33,885 bases of DNA, taken from positions 1-33,885 of the forward strand of contig NZ_BAGD01000078.1 of the NCBI RefSeq assembly GCF_000308635.1, read 5' to 3'. Source of the DNA: Nocardia otitidiscaviarum NBRC 14405 (GTDB taxonomy: Bacteria > Actinomycetota > Actinomycetes > Mycobacteriales > Mycobacteriaceae). Below are positions 11,210 through 19,226 of the stretch, piece after piece. The translations under genes were made by a program, and so were the position numbers. The stretch's first letter is position 1. Each line of letters opens with the position of its first letter. A model generated the notes under the pieces. That model searched no databases. It was not told where the DNA came from and worked only from the letters and a program-made list of their open reading frames with translations.

Positions 11210-13440
11210 GTACGGTGCTGGCCGCCTTCCGCGCGGCGTACACCGGCGCACTGCGCCAGCACCTGCGCGCGCCCAACCAGACCACCCTCGCCGAGGGCTA
11301 CGAGCTGGGCCGCCGCGCTTTGGTCGAGGGTGTCAGCATCCTCGACCTCACCGAGCACCACTTCCGCATCCTGGAGGACGAGGGGCTGCTGCCCGCCGCG
11401 CACGACGAACGCGCCGACGCCGCACTGGAATTCCTGCTGCAGACCATGGCGGCGCTGGATGTGGCCACCCGCGGCTTCCTGGACGGGGCGCGGCGCTACG
11501 AGGCGGAGCGTTCCCGCGCCGAGGATCTCGCCGGACGTGACGCGTTCCGGACCGCGCTGGTGGAGTCGCTCCAGGACGGCTTCTTCGTGGTGGACTCGAA
11601 CGGCACGCTGGTGGAGGTGAATTCGGCCTTCGGTGCGCTCACCGGTTACGGTCCGGACGGGGTGCCGTATCCGCTGCCGCATCCGTGGTCGGTGCCGGAC
11701 GGACCGCGCTACCCGGATCTGGGCACCGACGCGGCCCGTTTCGTCATGCCGGTGCGGCATCGCGACGGGCGGCGGCTGTGGCTGGCGGTGAGCACCTCGT
11801 CGCTGGTGAAACCCGAAGACGGGGAACGGATCTTCGTCGGCACCATCCGCGATGTCACCGCCGAGCACGATGCGCAGGCCCGCGACCAGGCGGTGTCGCG
11901 GCTGGCCACCGCGGTGGGCGCGGCCACCAGTGTGGTGGAGGTGCTGGCGGTCGGGCTGGAGGAACTGCGCCATACCGTGGGCGCGGAGTCGGCGGTGGTG
12001 TCGGTGTGGCCGAACCGCCATACCGGACCGGAACTGTATGTCTCCGAGGACAATCCGCGCACCGGCGAATCCCGGCAGGTGCTGGACGCGCGGGCGCGGG
12101 CGCTGCTGGACCGGGCCCGGCTGCGGCCGGGGCGCAGTATGTTCGCGATTCCGGAGGGCGCGTCCAGCTCCGAGGGGATCGTCGCACCGCTGGGTGAGAC
12201 CGGGGATTCGGCGCTCTGGCTGCGCTTCGCCGCGCCGCGCGCCATCAGTCCGGGCGACTGGGCACTGTTCTCGCTGCTGGTCGGACATCTGAGCCTGGCG
12301 GTGCAGCGGGCGCGCAACTTCGATCAGGCGCGGTCCACCTCGCTGACCCTGCAACGGGCCATGCTCGGTCCCATCGAACTGCCGCCGCGCTTCTCCGTGC
12401 ACTACGAACCGGCGTTGCCGCCCTTGGAGATCGGCGGCGACTGGTACGACGTCGTCCGGCTCGAGGACGGCACCATGGGCGTGGTGGTCGGCGACTGTGT
12501 CGGGCGTGGGCTCTCCGCGGCCGTGGTGATGGGGCAATTGCGTACCGCCGCACGGGCATTGCTGCTGCGCGGGGCCGGTCCGGCCCAGCTGCTGGCCGAA
12601 CTCGACACGGTGGCCGCGCGGATTCCGGGCGCCATGTGCACCACGGTGTGCGCGGCCATCCTGGATCCGGTGCGCGGTCTGGTGCGCTACTCCAGCGCGG
12701 GACATATGCCGCCGGTGCTGGCCGAACCGGGCAGCAAGGGCCGCCTCCTCGAAGGCGGCCGGTCGGTTCCGCTGGCCACCTTCGATCCGCCCCGCCGCCC
12801 CGAGGCCACCACGCCGATGGCTCCGGGATCGACGCTGGTGTTGTTCACCGACGGTCTTGTCGAACAGCGCGGCGTGGATATCGACGAACGCTTCGTGGAA
12901 CTGGCCGATGAGCTGTCCGGGGTTGCCGGGCAGATGCCGCGCGAGGTGGCCGATTCGGTGCTGTCACGATTGCGCCCGGTCGGTGGTTACGACGACGACG
13001 TCGCCATGGTGGTGTACCGGCAGCCACCGGCGCCGCTGCACCTGGACTTCCCGGCCGCCGCCAACGAGCTCGCCGGGATGCGGCGTAGGCTCGAGGCGTG
13101 GCTGGATTCGGCGGCGGTCCCGCAGGAGATCGCCACCGACATCATCGCCGCCGCCAACGAGGCATGCAGCAACAGCATCGAACACGCCTACCTGGGTGGG
13201 CGCCCGGCGCGGGTGGAACTGCTCGCCGAATCCGGGATGGACACCGTCACCATCGATGTCTGCGATACCGGTGTGTGGCGGCCGCTGCCCGCCGATCCCG
13301 GGCACCGCGGGCGTGGTATCGCCATGATGCAGGCGCTCACCGACAAACTCGATATCGACCACGGCGGGCCGGGAACCCGGGTACGGATGGTGGTGCGACT
13401 GCCCGCGGTGTCGTTCTCCGCGGCGGCGAGTCGCCTATGA
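11206..13440 (+). CDS. RsbU-like multidomain phosphatase fused to an RsbW-like kinase domain
   Basis: A 744-residue output protein. In order: an RsbU-type N-terminal helical domain (about 1-95) that would bind released RsbT; a PAS domain (about 115-225, GFFVVDSNGTLVEVN); a GAF-like domain (about 235-375); a SpoIIE/PP2C phosphatase (about 395-605, with GGDWYDVV, GDCVGRGLSAAVV, YSSAGHMPP and LFTDGL); and a C-terminal GHKL ATPase (about 615-735, with NEACSNSIEHAY, DTGVW and GRGIAMMQAL). The phosphatase should dephosphorylate an RsbV-like STAS antagonist, and the kinase domain resembles the anti-sigma factor RsbW. Phosphatase and kinase acting on the same substrate in one chain is common in actinobacterial regulators but differs from Bacillus, where they are separate. 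No free RsbW and no sigma factor gene occurs in the window. The PAS and GAF domains add separate signal inputs. Confidence 0.87.
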   Translation: MSTVLAAFRAAYTGALRQHLRAPNQTTLAEGYELGRRALVEGVSILDLTEHHFRILEDEGLLPAAHDERADAALEFLLQTMAALDVATRGFLDGARRYEAERSRAEDLAGRDAFRTALVESLQDGFFVVDSNGTLVEVNSAFGALTGYGPDGVPYPLPHPWSVPDGPRYPDLGTDAARFVMPVRHRDGRRLWLAVSTSSLVKPEDGERIFVGTIRDVTAEHDAQARDQAVSRLATAVGAATSVVEVLAVGLEELRHTVGAESAVVSVWPNRHTGPELYVSEDNPRTGESRQVLDARARALLDRARLRPGRSMFAIPEGASSSEGIVAPLGETGDSALWLRFAAPRAISPGDWALFSLLVGHLSLAVQRARNFDQARSTSLTLQRAMLGPIELPPRFSVHYEPALPPLEIGGDWYDVVRLEDGTMGVVVGDCVGRGLSAAVVMGQLRTAARALLLRGAGPAQLLAELDTVAARIPGAMCTTVCAAILDPVRGLVRYSSAGHMPPVLAEPGSKGRLLEGGRSVPLATFDPPRRPEATTPMAPGSTLVLFTDGLVEQRGVDIDERFVELADELSGVAGQMPREVADSVLSRLRPVGGYDDDVAMVVYRQPPAPLHLDFPAAANELAGMRRRLEAWLDSAAVPQEIATDIIAAANEACSNSIEHAYLGGRPARVELLAESGMDTVTIDVCDTGVWRPLPADPGHRGRGIAMMQALTDKLDIDHGGPGTRVRMVVRLPAVSFSAAASRL

Positions 13441-13568
13441 GCGGCACGATTGCGCCACCGCGTCGCGGGGTATCCGCCGAAATGCCGCGATAGCTGGGTA
13501 TTTCACCACGAACCCGGCTACCGATCCGATACCGATGTGGCCGACGATGCAGCGGGAAAGGACCGTTC

Positions 13569-13964
13569 ATGGCAGATTGTTCTGATGTGACCAACACTTC
13601 CGGAGACGCGTATCCCCTCGCCGACACGATGACCACCACGGTCTCGGTGCGCGACGAAGCGACCGTGCTCACCGTGGCCGGCGAGGTCGATCTGGCTACC
13701 GCCCCCGCGCTCGAGAACGCCATCGACGCGACGCTGGGCGGCAAACCCGCGGTACTCGTGATCGATCTGTCCGAGGTCAGCTTCCTCGCCTCGGCGGGGA
13801 TGGCGGCCCTGGTGGCCGCGCATCAGCGTGCGGGTGACACTCGGATCGCCGTCGTCGCCGACGGCCCCGCCACCAGCCGCCAGCTCAAGATGACCAATCT
13901 GGACCAGGTCTTCGCGTTGTACTCCAACCTCGACGAAGCCTTGTCCTCCTTCCGCCCCAACTGA
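13569..13964 (+). CDS. STAS-domain anti-anti-sigma factor (RsbV/SpoIIAA-like)
   Basis: A 131-residue antagonist protein. The ATG at 13569 has AAAGGA 6 nt upstream; an internal ATG at residue 21 is an alternative start that gives a length closer to the family norm (about 110). The STAS domain covers about 22-125: GEVDLATAPALENAI, then the phosphoacceptor Ser75 in SFLASAGMAALV. In the dephosphorylated state such proteins bind the RsbW-type kinase and free the sigma factor. It lies 128 bp after the RsbU-like gene on the same strand and is the natural substrate of that protein's phosphatase and kinase domains. The gap suggests either read-through from the upstream operon or its own promoter. A strong hairpin follows. 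Confidence 0.85.
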   Translation: MADCSDVTNTSGDAYPLADTMTTTVSVRDEATVLTVAGEVDLATAPALENAIDATLGGKPAVLVIDLSEVSFLASAGMAALVAAHQRAGDTRIAVVADGPATSRQLKMTNLDQVFALYSNLDEALSSFRPN

Positions 13965-14058
13965 CCGTGGCAGGGTCGCGGTCCGATGGGACCGCGGCCC
14001 CGCACATCGTCCCTGTGCCGTCCCCCCACGACGAGTGCACCGGGCATCCCGTGAAACG

Positions 14059-14090
14059 ACCGCGCGCCCGCCGACCGGCGGGCGCGCGGT
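14059..14090. terminator. Perfect 14-bp hairpin, convergent terminator
   Basis: ACCGCGCGCCCGCC (14059-14072) pairs perfectly with 14077-14090 around the loop GACC. It lies between the stops of the STAS gene (plus) and the F420-type oxidoreductase gene (minus), so it can serve both. There is no U-tract on either strand. Confidence 0.75.
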
Positions 14091-14108
14091 GCTGTATCCG
14101 AACCTCGC

Positions 14109-15146
14109 TCAGACCAGATCGCGCAGCTGCTCGATGAGCTTCACGCGCTCGGCGGGCGTACCCGCCATCGGGACCACATTCAGCACCGTGACCCCCGCCT
14201 CGCGGAAGGCGGCGATCCGCTCCTTCACGAATCCGGCCGACCCGATCAGGTTCACATCGCGAACCAGGTCGTCGGGCACCACCTTGGCGGCCTCTTCCTT
14301 CTTCCCCGCGAGGTAGAGCTCCTGGATCCGGTCGGCCTCCGCGCCGTACCCGTACTTGCTCGCCAGGGCGTGGTAGAAGTTCTTCCCCTTCGCACCCATG
14401 CCGCCGATGTACAGCGCCAGATGCGGCTTCACCCATTCCCGCAGCGGTTCCACGTCGTCACCGATGGCCAGCACCGGACCGGCGTACACATCCAGCTTGC
14501 CCAGCTCCGGATCCCGCTTGGCCAGACCGGCTTTCACCGAGTCACCCCACACCGCGTCGGCCTTCTCCGGCAGGAAGAAGATCGGCTGCCACCCCTCCGC
14601 CATTTCCGCGGCCAACTCCACGTTCTTCGGCCCCAGCGCCGCCAGCAGCACCGGAATCCGTTCGCGCACCGGATGGTTGATCAGCTTCAGCGGCTTCCCC
14701 AGCCCGGTCCCCTCCCCCTCGGGCAATGGAATGGTGTAGTGCTTGCCCCGATGTTCCAGCCGCTCCCGCCGCCACACCTTGCGGCAGATCTCCAGCACCT
14801 CGCGGGTACGCCCGATCGGCGCGTCGTAGGGCACGCCGTGGAATCCCTCGATCACCTGCGGACCCGACGCCCCGAGACCGAGCACGTAGCGACCGTCGGA
14901 GACGTAGTCGAGCCCGGCCGCCGTCATGGCGGTGAGCGTAGGCGTGCGCGTGTAGAGCTGCAGAATGCCCGAGGCCAGCTGTACCCGCTCGGTCTTGGCG
15001 GCCAGATACCCCAGCGCGCTCACGGCGTCGAACGAGTACGCCTCCGGCACGAAGACGATATCGAGCCCGGCCCGCTCCAGATCCGCGACCTCGGCCGCCA
15101 CCTCTTTGAAGCCGTCGGTGTAATTGATCGACAGTCCGATACGCAT
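14109..15146 (-). CDS. F420-dependent oxidoreductase, luciferase-like (LLM) family
   Basis: A 345-residue TIM-barrel oxidoreductase of the luciferase-like group that in actinobacteria normally uses reduced coenzyme F420. The N-terminus MRIGLSINYTDGFKEVAAE and the segment DIVFVPEAYSFDAVSALGYLA closely recall the mycobacterial Rv3520c family. Further family features are the GLGASGPQVIEGFHG segment near 105-120 and the AALGPKNVELAAEMAEGW segment near 185-202. The ATG at 15146 is chosen because it gives the family N-terminus; only a weak ribosome site (AAGCTTCCGG) precedes it, and the frame stays open upstream to 15548 without family similarity. It is a single gene, convergent with the stressosome module. 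The physiological substrate is unknown. Confidence 0.87.
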   Translation of the reverse strand: MRIGLSINYTDGFKEVAAEVADLERAGLDIVFVPEAYSFDAVSALGYLAAKTERVQLASGILQLYTRTPTLTAMTAAGLDYVSDGRYVLGLGASGPQVIEGFHGVPYDAPIGRTREVLEICRKVWRRERLEHRGKHYTIPLPEGEGTGLGKPLKLINHPVRERIPVLLAALGPKNVELAAEMAEGWQPIFFLPEKADAVWGDSVKAGLAKRDPELGKLDVYAGPVLAIGDDVEPLREWVKPHLALYIGGMGAKGKNFYHALASKYGYGAEADRIQELYLAGKKEEAAKVVPDDLVRDVNLIGSAGFVKERIAAFREAGVTVLNVVPMAGTPAERVKLIEQLRDLV

Positions 15147-15429
15147 AACCGGAAGCTTAAGGGCTGGCCGGAGCGGGGTCTCACCTCGCCCCTGGTGACG
15201 GGCATGCTCGCCGAGCATGTCCCTGCCTATCCCGGAGCAACCTGGGCCATCCCGAAAAATTGTGGCACGAATTTTGGCACTGCGGGTCCCGGATGATCCC
15301 GGCTCCCGGCTCCACCAAGCATGATCGCCAGACGTCGTCGACGCCGACCCGAGCCCTCGCCAGCCCCTGTGATGGCAACCAACCAGCCAACACAACCACG
15401 ACTCCACACAAGAGCTATCATTCGAAACT
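15147..15429. other. Intergenic region at the left edge of the accessory segment
   Basis: A 283-bp gap, locally less GC-rich than its surroundings (around 15255-15290 and 15370-15430). TGGCAC occurs twice (within 15262-15281) in an AT-rich patch. No tRNA fragment, integrase or transposase remnant was seen. It separates conserved chromosomal genes from the accessory genes to the right. Confidence 0.4.
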
Positions 15430-15753
15430 ATGTTCGACAACGGCCACGCTGGTACACCACCCATACGCCGCCATGTCGACCCACCCCGCCCCGTCACCGT
15501 CGACATCAGCAAGGCCCTCCCCTCCGGCGGCACACGCTTCGCCGCCAACAGCCTGCCCCTGCACGTCCGCGCCGAAGGACTCGACCTCTCCGGCCTGAAA
15601 CCCGGACTGCTCTACGCCTGGGCACGCACCACCACCGGTGGCTGGCTCGGCTTCGTCCAAGTCACCATCACCACCGGCAACGGCCGCGACAAGCTCACCC
15701 TGCGCCAATGGTTCCCCGAATCCGCCCTCAGCCCCCGCCAGGACACCCCATGA
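15430..15753 (+). CDS. Hypothetical protein, 107 residues
   Basis: I do not recognise this family. The predicted protein has a Pro-rich N-terminus, then a compact, probably beta-rich region (PVTVDISKALPSG, LPLHVRAEGLDLSGLKPGLLYAW, WLGFVQVTITTGNGRDKL) and the ending WFPESALSPRQ. It has no signal peptide or membrane segment. The ATG at 15430 lacks a clear ribosome site, so the start is uncertain. Its stop overlaps the ATG of the next gene (ATGA), which supports a two-gene operon and makes it likely to be real. It could encode a small binding or regulatory partner of the next protein. Confidence 0.6.
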   Translation: MFDNGHAGTPPIRRHVDPPRPVTVDISKALPSGGTRFAANSLPLHVRAEGLDLSGLKPGLLYAWARTTTGGWLGFVQVTITTGNGRDKLTLRQWFPESALSPRQDTP

Positions 15754-16070
15754 CCGTCCACCGCGCCGACGCCATCCTCGGACTCGTCATCGACATCATC
15801 GACGACAGCCACGGCCCCTTCACCGCCCGCGAGATCACCCGCGCGACCCGCCCCATGATCGACCCGCCTCCGACCCTCGACGAGGTCGCCGCGGTACTCG
15901 ATATGCTCGCCCACCCCGACATCGCCGGAATCAGCGCACGAAGCGACGGCACGTTCGAACCCGTCCCCGGTGTCGACATCGTCGAACTGCTCTGGCAGGC
16001 GCTCAACGACGACGACAGCGACGATGAGGACAGCGACCAGTTCCTCGCTGAGGTCGACGACCGCTACTGA
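15750..16070 (+). CDS. Hypothetical protein with acidic tail, 106 residues
   Basis: Starts at the ATG that overlaps the preceding stop by 4 nt. The N-terminal 75 residues look like a small helical winged-helix-type fold (ADAILGLVIDIIDDSHGPFTAREITR, then TLDEVAAVLDMLAHPDI, then GISARSDGTFEPV), possibly DNA-binding. The last 20 residues are strongly acidic (repeated Asp with some Glu and Ser). I do not know the family, and a DNA-binding role is only a guess from the helix pattern. It converges on the APH-like gene 12 bp further on, so the pair ends the left side of the accessory segment. Confidence 0.62.
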   Translation: MTVHRADAILGLVIDIIDDSHGPFTAREITRATRPMIDPPPTLDEVAAVLDMLAHPDIAGISARSDGTFEPVPGVDIVELLWQALNDDDSDDEDSDQFLAEVDDRY

Positions 16071-16082
16071 ACAGCCAAACAG

Positions 16083-17006
16083 CTAGAGAATGCTCCAGCC
16101 GATCTGTTGGCCGGCCCGCAGCGCTTCGATACGTTGACGCACCTCCACGACCGTGCTCGACCCCACGGCGGCCTTTCGCGCATTGGTGGTGATCATGCGC
16201 AGCTCCCGCAGACGCCGCAGCCACGCGTAGCCGTCCCAGTCGCGGATGTCGAACCCGTACTCGCGGCAGAACTCGTCATACTCGCGTGGCGGGTGACCGA
16301 ACCGGCGGCAATGCACCTCGAGGGTCACCAGATCCCATTCCGGCGGGCCGACCGCAGCGCTCTCCCAGTCGCACAGCACCGCACGCGCACCGTCGCGGTC
16401 CCACAGCGCGTTGCGATGGTGGGCGTCGCCGTGAATCACCGCTGTGTCGAGGACGTACCGAACCGCGAAAGCTTCCGCAGCCAACTGCTCACGGTGCTCA
16501 TGCAGCAGCGCGCGGTCAGTCGGCGACAGGATGCGGCTGCTGTCGATGGATTTGGTGATGGCATCGAAGCTGCGCGAGATCTGCTGGTCTGGAACGTCGA
16601 CCGGCGGGCGCGGCGGTAACGCGTGTAGCGCGGCGAGCGGCCCCGCCAGGTCGACCGCGCTGACCAGACCGCCGCGCTGATCCAGATACCGCCAGAACGT
16701 CACCGGGCAGCCCGCGACCTCGATGGGCTGCTCAACGTCGATCAACGCCACTGATGGCACACGGTGGCCTTCCAGCCACCGCACCAGACCGACGACGTCG
16801 ATGTGGCGATGTTCCGGCCGACCGATCTTGACTACGACCTGCTCGTGGGCCAGCACATAGACAGCGTTCGTGTGATGCCGTAGCAGCGTCGCGTCACTGC
16901 CGTCGATACCCACTCGCCGACACGCGACATTCAAGATCGGGAGGGTCCGGTCGGGGACGAATTCCGATTCCGAGAGACGGGCCGGTTCGATGTCTTGGCC
17001 CGTCAT
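16083..17006 (-). CDS. Aminoglycoside phosphotransferase-like kinase (APH family)
   Basis: A 307-residue protein kinase-fold phosphotransferase for small molecules. Seen in the sequence: the ATP-binding lysine Lys60 (VVVKIGRP), the catalytic loop IHGDAHHRN at 191-199 with Asp194 and Asn199, and the metal-binding DWE at 213-215. These fit the APH/choline kinase family. The ATG at 17006 shares its A with the stop of the upstream regulator gene, so the two are translationally coupled. With nucleotide-sugar genes transcribed divergently next door, a sugar, amino sugar or the pathway's product is a reasonable substrate, for example for activation or self-protection; this is inference. It is not close enough to known resistance enzymes for me to name it as one. 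Confidence 0.8.
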   Translation of the reverse strand: MTGQDIEPARLSESEFVPDRTLPILNVACRRVGIDGSDATLLRHHTNAVYVLAHEQVVVKIGRPEHRHIDVVGLVRWLEGHRVPSVALIDVEQPIEVAGCPVTFWRYLDQRGGLVSAVDLAGPLAALHALPPRPPVDVPDQQISRSFDAITKSIDSSRILSPTDRALLHEHREQLAAEAFAVRYVLDTAVIHGDAHHRNALWDRDGARAVLCDWESAAVGPPEWDLVTLEVHCRRFGHPPREYDEFCREYGFDIRDWDGYAWLRRLRELRMITTNARKAAVGSSTVVEVRQRIEALRAGQQIGWSIL

Positions 17007-18271
17007 CAGCTCGCCACGTCAGCGCTGAGCAGTTCCCGCAGCTCGCCGACAGCGGGTGAAGGTTGTCGGCTCGCGGGCAGAGCATCGAGGACATCACGGC
17101 CGCGAGTCATCACGATACGGGTGCGGTGCTCGCTCGGGAGGCTTTCCAGCACGTCGGCAGCCAGTTGGCAACCGTCTTCGACCGAGCCGTCGACGGCGTA
17201 GCCGACGGCGGCATCGAGGTGGATCAACGCGGGGTCGATCACCACCGATGTCGCTTTGTAGAGCCGCAGTGCCTCATCTTGGACGCGTCGGGCGCGCGTG
17301 GTGTGCCCCATGTAGGTCAGTGTTCCAGACATGTACAGCATCAACCGCTTGGTGTTGAACCGGAATGCCTCGTCGCCGACGGAGTTCTCTAGCGCGTCGG
17401 TGAGTCGCTGTGCCTTGTTCATCGCGAGTTCGGCACCTTGGCGGTCTCCCAACCGCGCTAAGGCCCGTGCTTCGGCTGCGGCGGCGAGCGCCGCCTCATC
17501 ACTGGTGGTGTCCGACAGGATCGCCTGCGCTTTGCGTGCCAGCGACACCGACGTCGCTACGTCACCGTAGTAGTAGGGCAGCATCGCGTGCTGGGCGCGG
17601 ACGCGGGCACGCAAGCGCAGGTTCGGGGTGTCGTCGGCAGCAAGGCGGGCGGTGCCGAACCAGTAGCTGGCGCGGTCGATCTCACCGAGTTTCATCAACG
17701 CATCAGCGGTCAGCAGCCCCAGCACCGCCGACTGTTCGGACAGTCGAGCTTGCACCGTCGCCGGTTGGCGTTCCGCCGCAATAGTTTGCACTTCCAGCAA
17801 GTCCGGAGCGATCCGCGCCAACGCAGTAGCGGGCGGCATCGCCGTGTACTCGTGTATACGCTGCGCGACACGCTCGTCCAGCAGAGACACTCGAGCAGGG
17901 CTGACGGTGCACTGCGCCAAGGTCTGGTCAACGACGAGACGGACACTATCGACAGCCGACAGGAGATCGGCGGGGCGATCAGGCGCCAGAACCACACGTG
18001 TGCGGGCAGGCAGCGGCGCCGCGGCGGGAATGCGCCCCGCGCCTGCTAAGGCCGACTCGAACCGCTGACATTCGGCGGGATCGAGCCTCTTATAGGCATC
18101 CTCAAGCTGCCGTTTGCTGCTGGGTTGGAGGTTGGCGTGTAGGCCCTTCGACTCCCATTTCCCGACCGCTCTTTCCGAGCAGCCGATCCGCTCGGCGAAT
18201 TTGCTGTAGTCGCAGAGCATTGCCTCGCGAAGGCACCTGACCTCTACACCGGTCCAGTCGAGCCCGATCAT
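17006..18271 (-). CDS. XRE-type HTH regulator with TPR-like C-terminal region
   Basis: A 421-residue regulator. Residues about 12-50 form an XRE-type helix-turn-helix (LREAMLCDYSKFAERIGCSE, then RAVGKWESKG). The rest is a long alpha-helical region with repeated ~34-residue Ala/Leu-rich units (for example DALMKLGEIDRASYWFGTAR, ARALARLGDRQGAELAMNKA), typical of TPR-containing actinobacterial regulators that often control specialised-metabolite or accessory clusters. The ATG at 18271 has GGGGAG about 7 nt upstream. It is transcribed divergently from the sugar and sulfur-carrier operon, and the 258-bp shared region contains repeated GTTCC elements that are candidate binding sites. It is probably the local regulator of that operon and of the coupled kinase gene. 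Confidence 0.85.
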   Translation of the reverse strand: MIGLDWTGVEVRCLREAMLCDYSKFAERIGCSERAVGKWESKGLHANLQPSSKRQLEDAYKRLDPAECQRFESALAGAGRIPAAAPLPARTRVVLAPDRPADLLSAVDSVRLVVDQTLAQCTVSPARVSLLDERVAQRIHEYTAMPPATALARIAPDLLEVQTIAAERQPATVQARLSEQSAVLGLLTADALMKLGEIDRASYWFGTARLAADDTPNLRLRARVRAQHAMLPYYYGDVATSVSLARKAQAILSDTTSDEAALAAAAEARALARLGDRQGAELAMNKAQRLTDALENSVGDEAFRFNTKRLMLYMSGTLTYMGHTTRARRVQDEALRLYKATSVVIDPALIHLDAAVGYAVDGSVEDGCQLAADVLESLPSEHRTRIVMTRGRDVLDALPASRQPSPAVGELRELLSADVAS

Positions 18272-18343
18272 GCGTTTCTCCCCACCATTAGGGCCGATCG
18301 TGGCTGACAGATTACGCCGGGCACCGCGGGTAGTGCCGCCAGA

Positions 18344-18385
18344 GTTCCGCGAGAATGCCGAACGAGTTCCTTACGCGTTCCGCGA
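18344..18385. promoter_or_regulatory. Repeated GTTCC elements in the divergent promoter region
   Basis: GTTCCGCGA occurs at 18344-18352 and again at 18377-18385, exactly 33 bp apart (about three helical turns). Between them is the perfect palindrome GAACGAGTTC (18360-18369). The array sits between the XRE/TPR regulator and the operon it probably controls. These are candidate operators; no clear -35/-10 pair could be assigned. Confidence 0.45.
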
Positions 18386-18529
18386 TCTCCGCGCAGGCTA
18401 AGCGAACACCCGGCGGTATGTGCGGTTCCGGACCTTCCCTCATCGCTGGAGCCGCCGCCGATCAGGACACGGCCCTCCCGGTCGGCCGTCGGGTGTTCCC
18501 CAACTCTGCCCAGCTACTGGGAGGCTCAC

Positions 18530-18706
18530 GTGAACGTATCACCGCAGATACATCGCCCGAAGCACGCCGTGAACGATTGCGGCGACGACCCCGGCCCGCT
18601 CAGCCTGCCTCACGCACAACAGATCCTCACCGATCACGCAGACCACGGGCCGCGGTGTCGCCAGTACGCCGCCGCCCTGGCCCGCTGCTCAAGTACCAGC
18701 GGCTAG
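18530..18706 (+). CDS. Small protein, 58 residues, first gene of the sugar/sulfur-carrier operon
   Basis: An open frame from GTG 18530 to TAG 18704-18706, with a GGGAGG site 5 nt upstream. The predicted protein is hydrophilic at the start (MNVSPQIHRPKHAVNDCGDD) and then forms a likely helical segment (LSLPHAQQILTDHADHG, then CRQYAAALARC) with three cysteines in total. It ends 4 nt before the ATG of the DUF4254 gene. I do not recognise it, but the good ribosome site, tight spacing and non-random composition support a real gene. A longer frame over the same bases (18355-19035) is Arg/Ser-rich and looks spurious. Confidence 0.6.
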   Translation: MNVSPQIHRPKHAVNDCGDDPGPLSLPHAQQILTDHADHGPRCRQYAAALARCSSTSG

Positions 18707-18710
18707 AGCC

Positions 18711-19226
18711 ATGTGCCTGCTCGACCAGCGCCGCGCACGACCGCTGCTGGTGGAAGGCTCACGGGCAGCGACGAACCGGTTTCCCAGCAAGGACGAGCTG
18801 CTCGAAGCGTTCCACCGCAGCGACCGCGACGAGAACCCGCTCGCTGACTTCGCGACCCGGCTCGCCGACCTTCATCGCCGCCGCCAGCAATACCCGCAGC
18901 GAAGCGACGAGATCGACCGGCAGCGCGGCGAACTCGTCCTCGCAATCGACTGCTGGGTCGCTACCAACACCCCGCCACCGCACCCGCGAGCACGGATGCA
19001 CACCGAAACCGTCGGGACGCTCATCGACCGCATAGCCGCCACCGCCGCCACCGCCTTCCGTGTCCTGATGACCGAGCACCCCGGCAGCGACACCGTGCAC
19101 GCCGCCTGGACGCGCCTCGCCGAACTCGAAAACGCCTACAGCGACCTCACCGACGACCTCGCCCGCGGCTGGCGCCGACTCCCCCACACCGAATGCGACA
19201 CCACCGAAAGGAGCCTCACCGAATGA
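18711..19226 (+). CDS. DUF4254 domain protein
   Basis: A 171-residue protein with the DUF4254 pattern: FPSKDELLEAFHRSD, PLADFATRLADLHRRR, IDRQRGELVLAIDCWV, and PPPHPRARMHTETVGTLIDRI. It is probably all alpha-helical and cytoplasmic. The biochemical function of the family is not known to me; members occur in bacterial gene clusters near sugar-handling genes. The ATG at 18711 comes 4 nt after the preceding stop without its own strong ribosome site. Its stop overlaps the start of the next gene (ATGA). Its place at the head of a nucleotide-sugar operon makes it a candidate accessory or enzymatic component. Confidence 0.75.
   Translation: MCLLDQRRARPLLVEGSRAATNRFPSKDELLEAFHRSDRDENPLADFATRLADLHRRRQQYPQRSDEIDRQRGELVLAIDCWVATNTPPPHPRARMHTETVGTLIDRIAATAATAFRVLMTEHPGSDTVHAAWTRLAELENAYSDLTDDLARGWRRLPHTECDTTERSLTE

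Noticed and set aside
13468..13501. Two GGGTAT hexamers (13468-13473 and 13496-13501) before the RsbV-like gene as stress-sigma promoters
   Set aside because: Neither has GTTT at the required distance upstream, unlike the rsbR promoter, so I do not call them.
15147..15429. Attachment-site copy of a tRNA 3' end at the left island edge
   Set aside because: I compared it by eye with the 3' ends of the array tRNAs and found no matching stretch; an att site may exist elsewhere.
16083..17006. Calling the APH-like protein an aminoglycoside resistance gene
   Set aside because: The kinase motifs are general to the family; resistance cannot be inferred, and the context favours a sugar- or pathway-related substrate.
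18355..19035. A 226-codon frame spanning the divergent region and the DUF4254 gene
   Set aside because: Its composition is Arg/Ser/Thr-rich and motif-free, and it conflicts with the 58-aa frame and the DUF4254 gene, both better supported.
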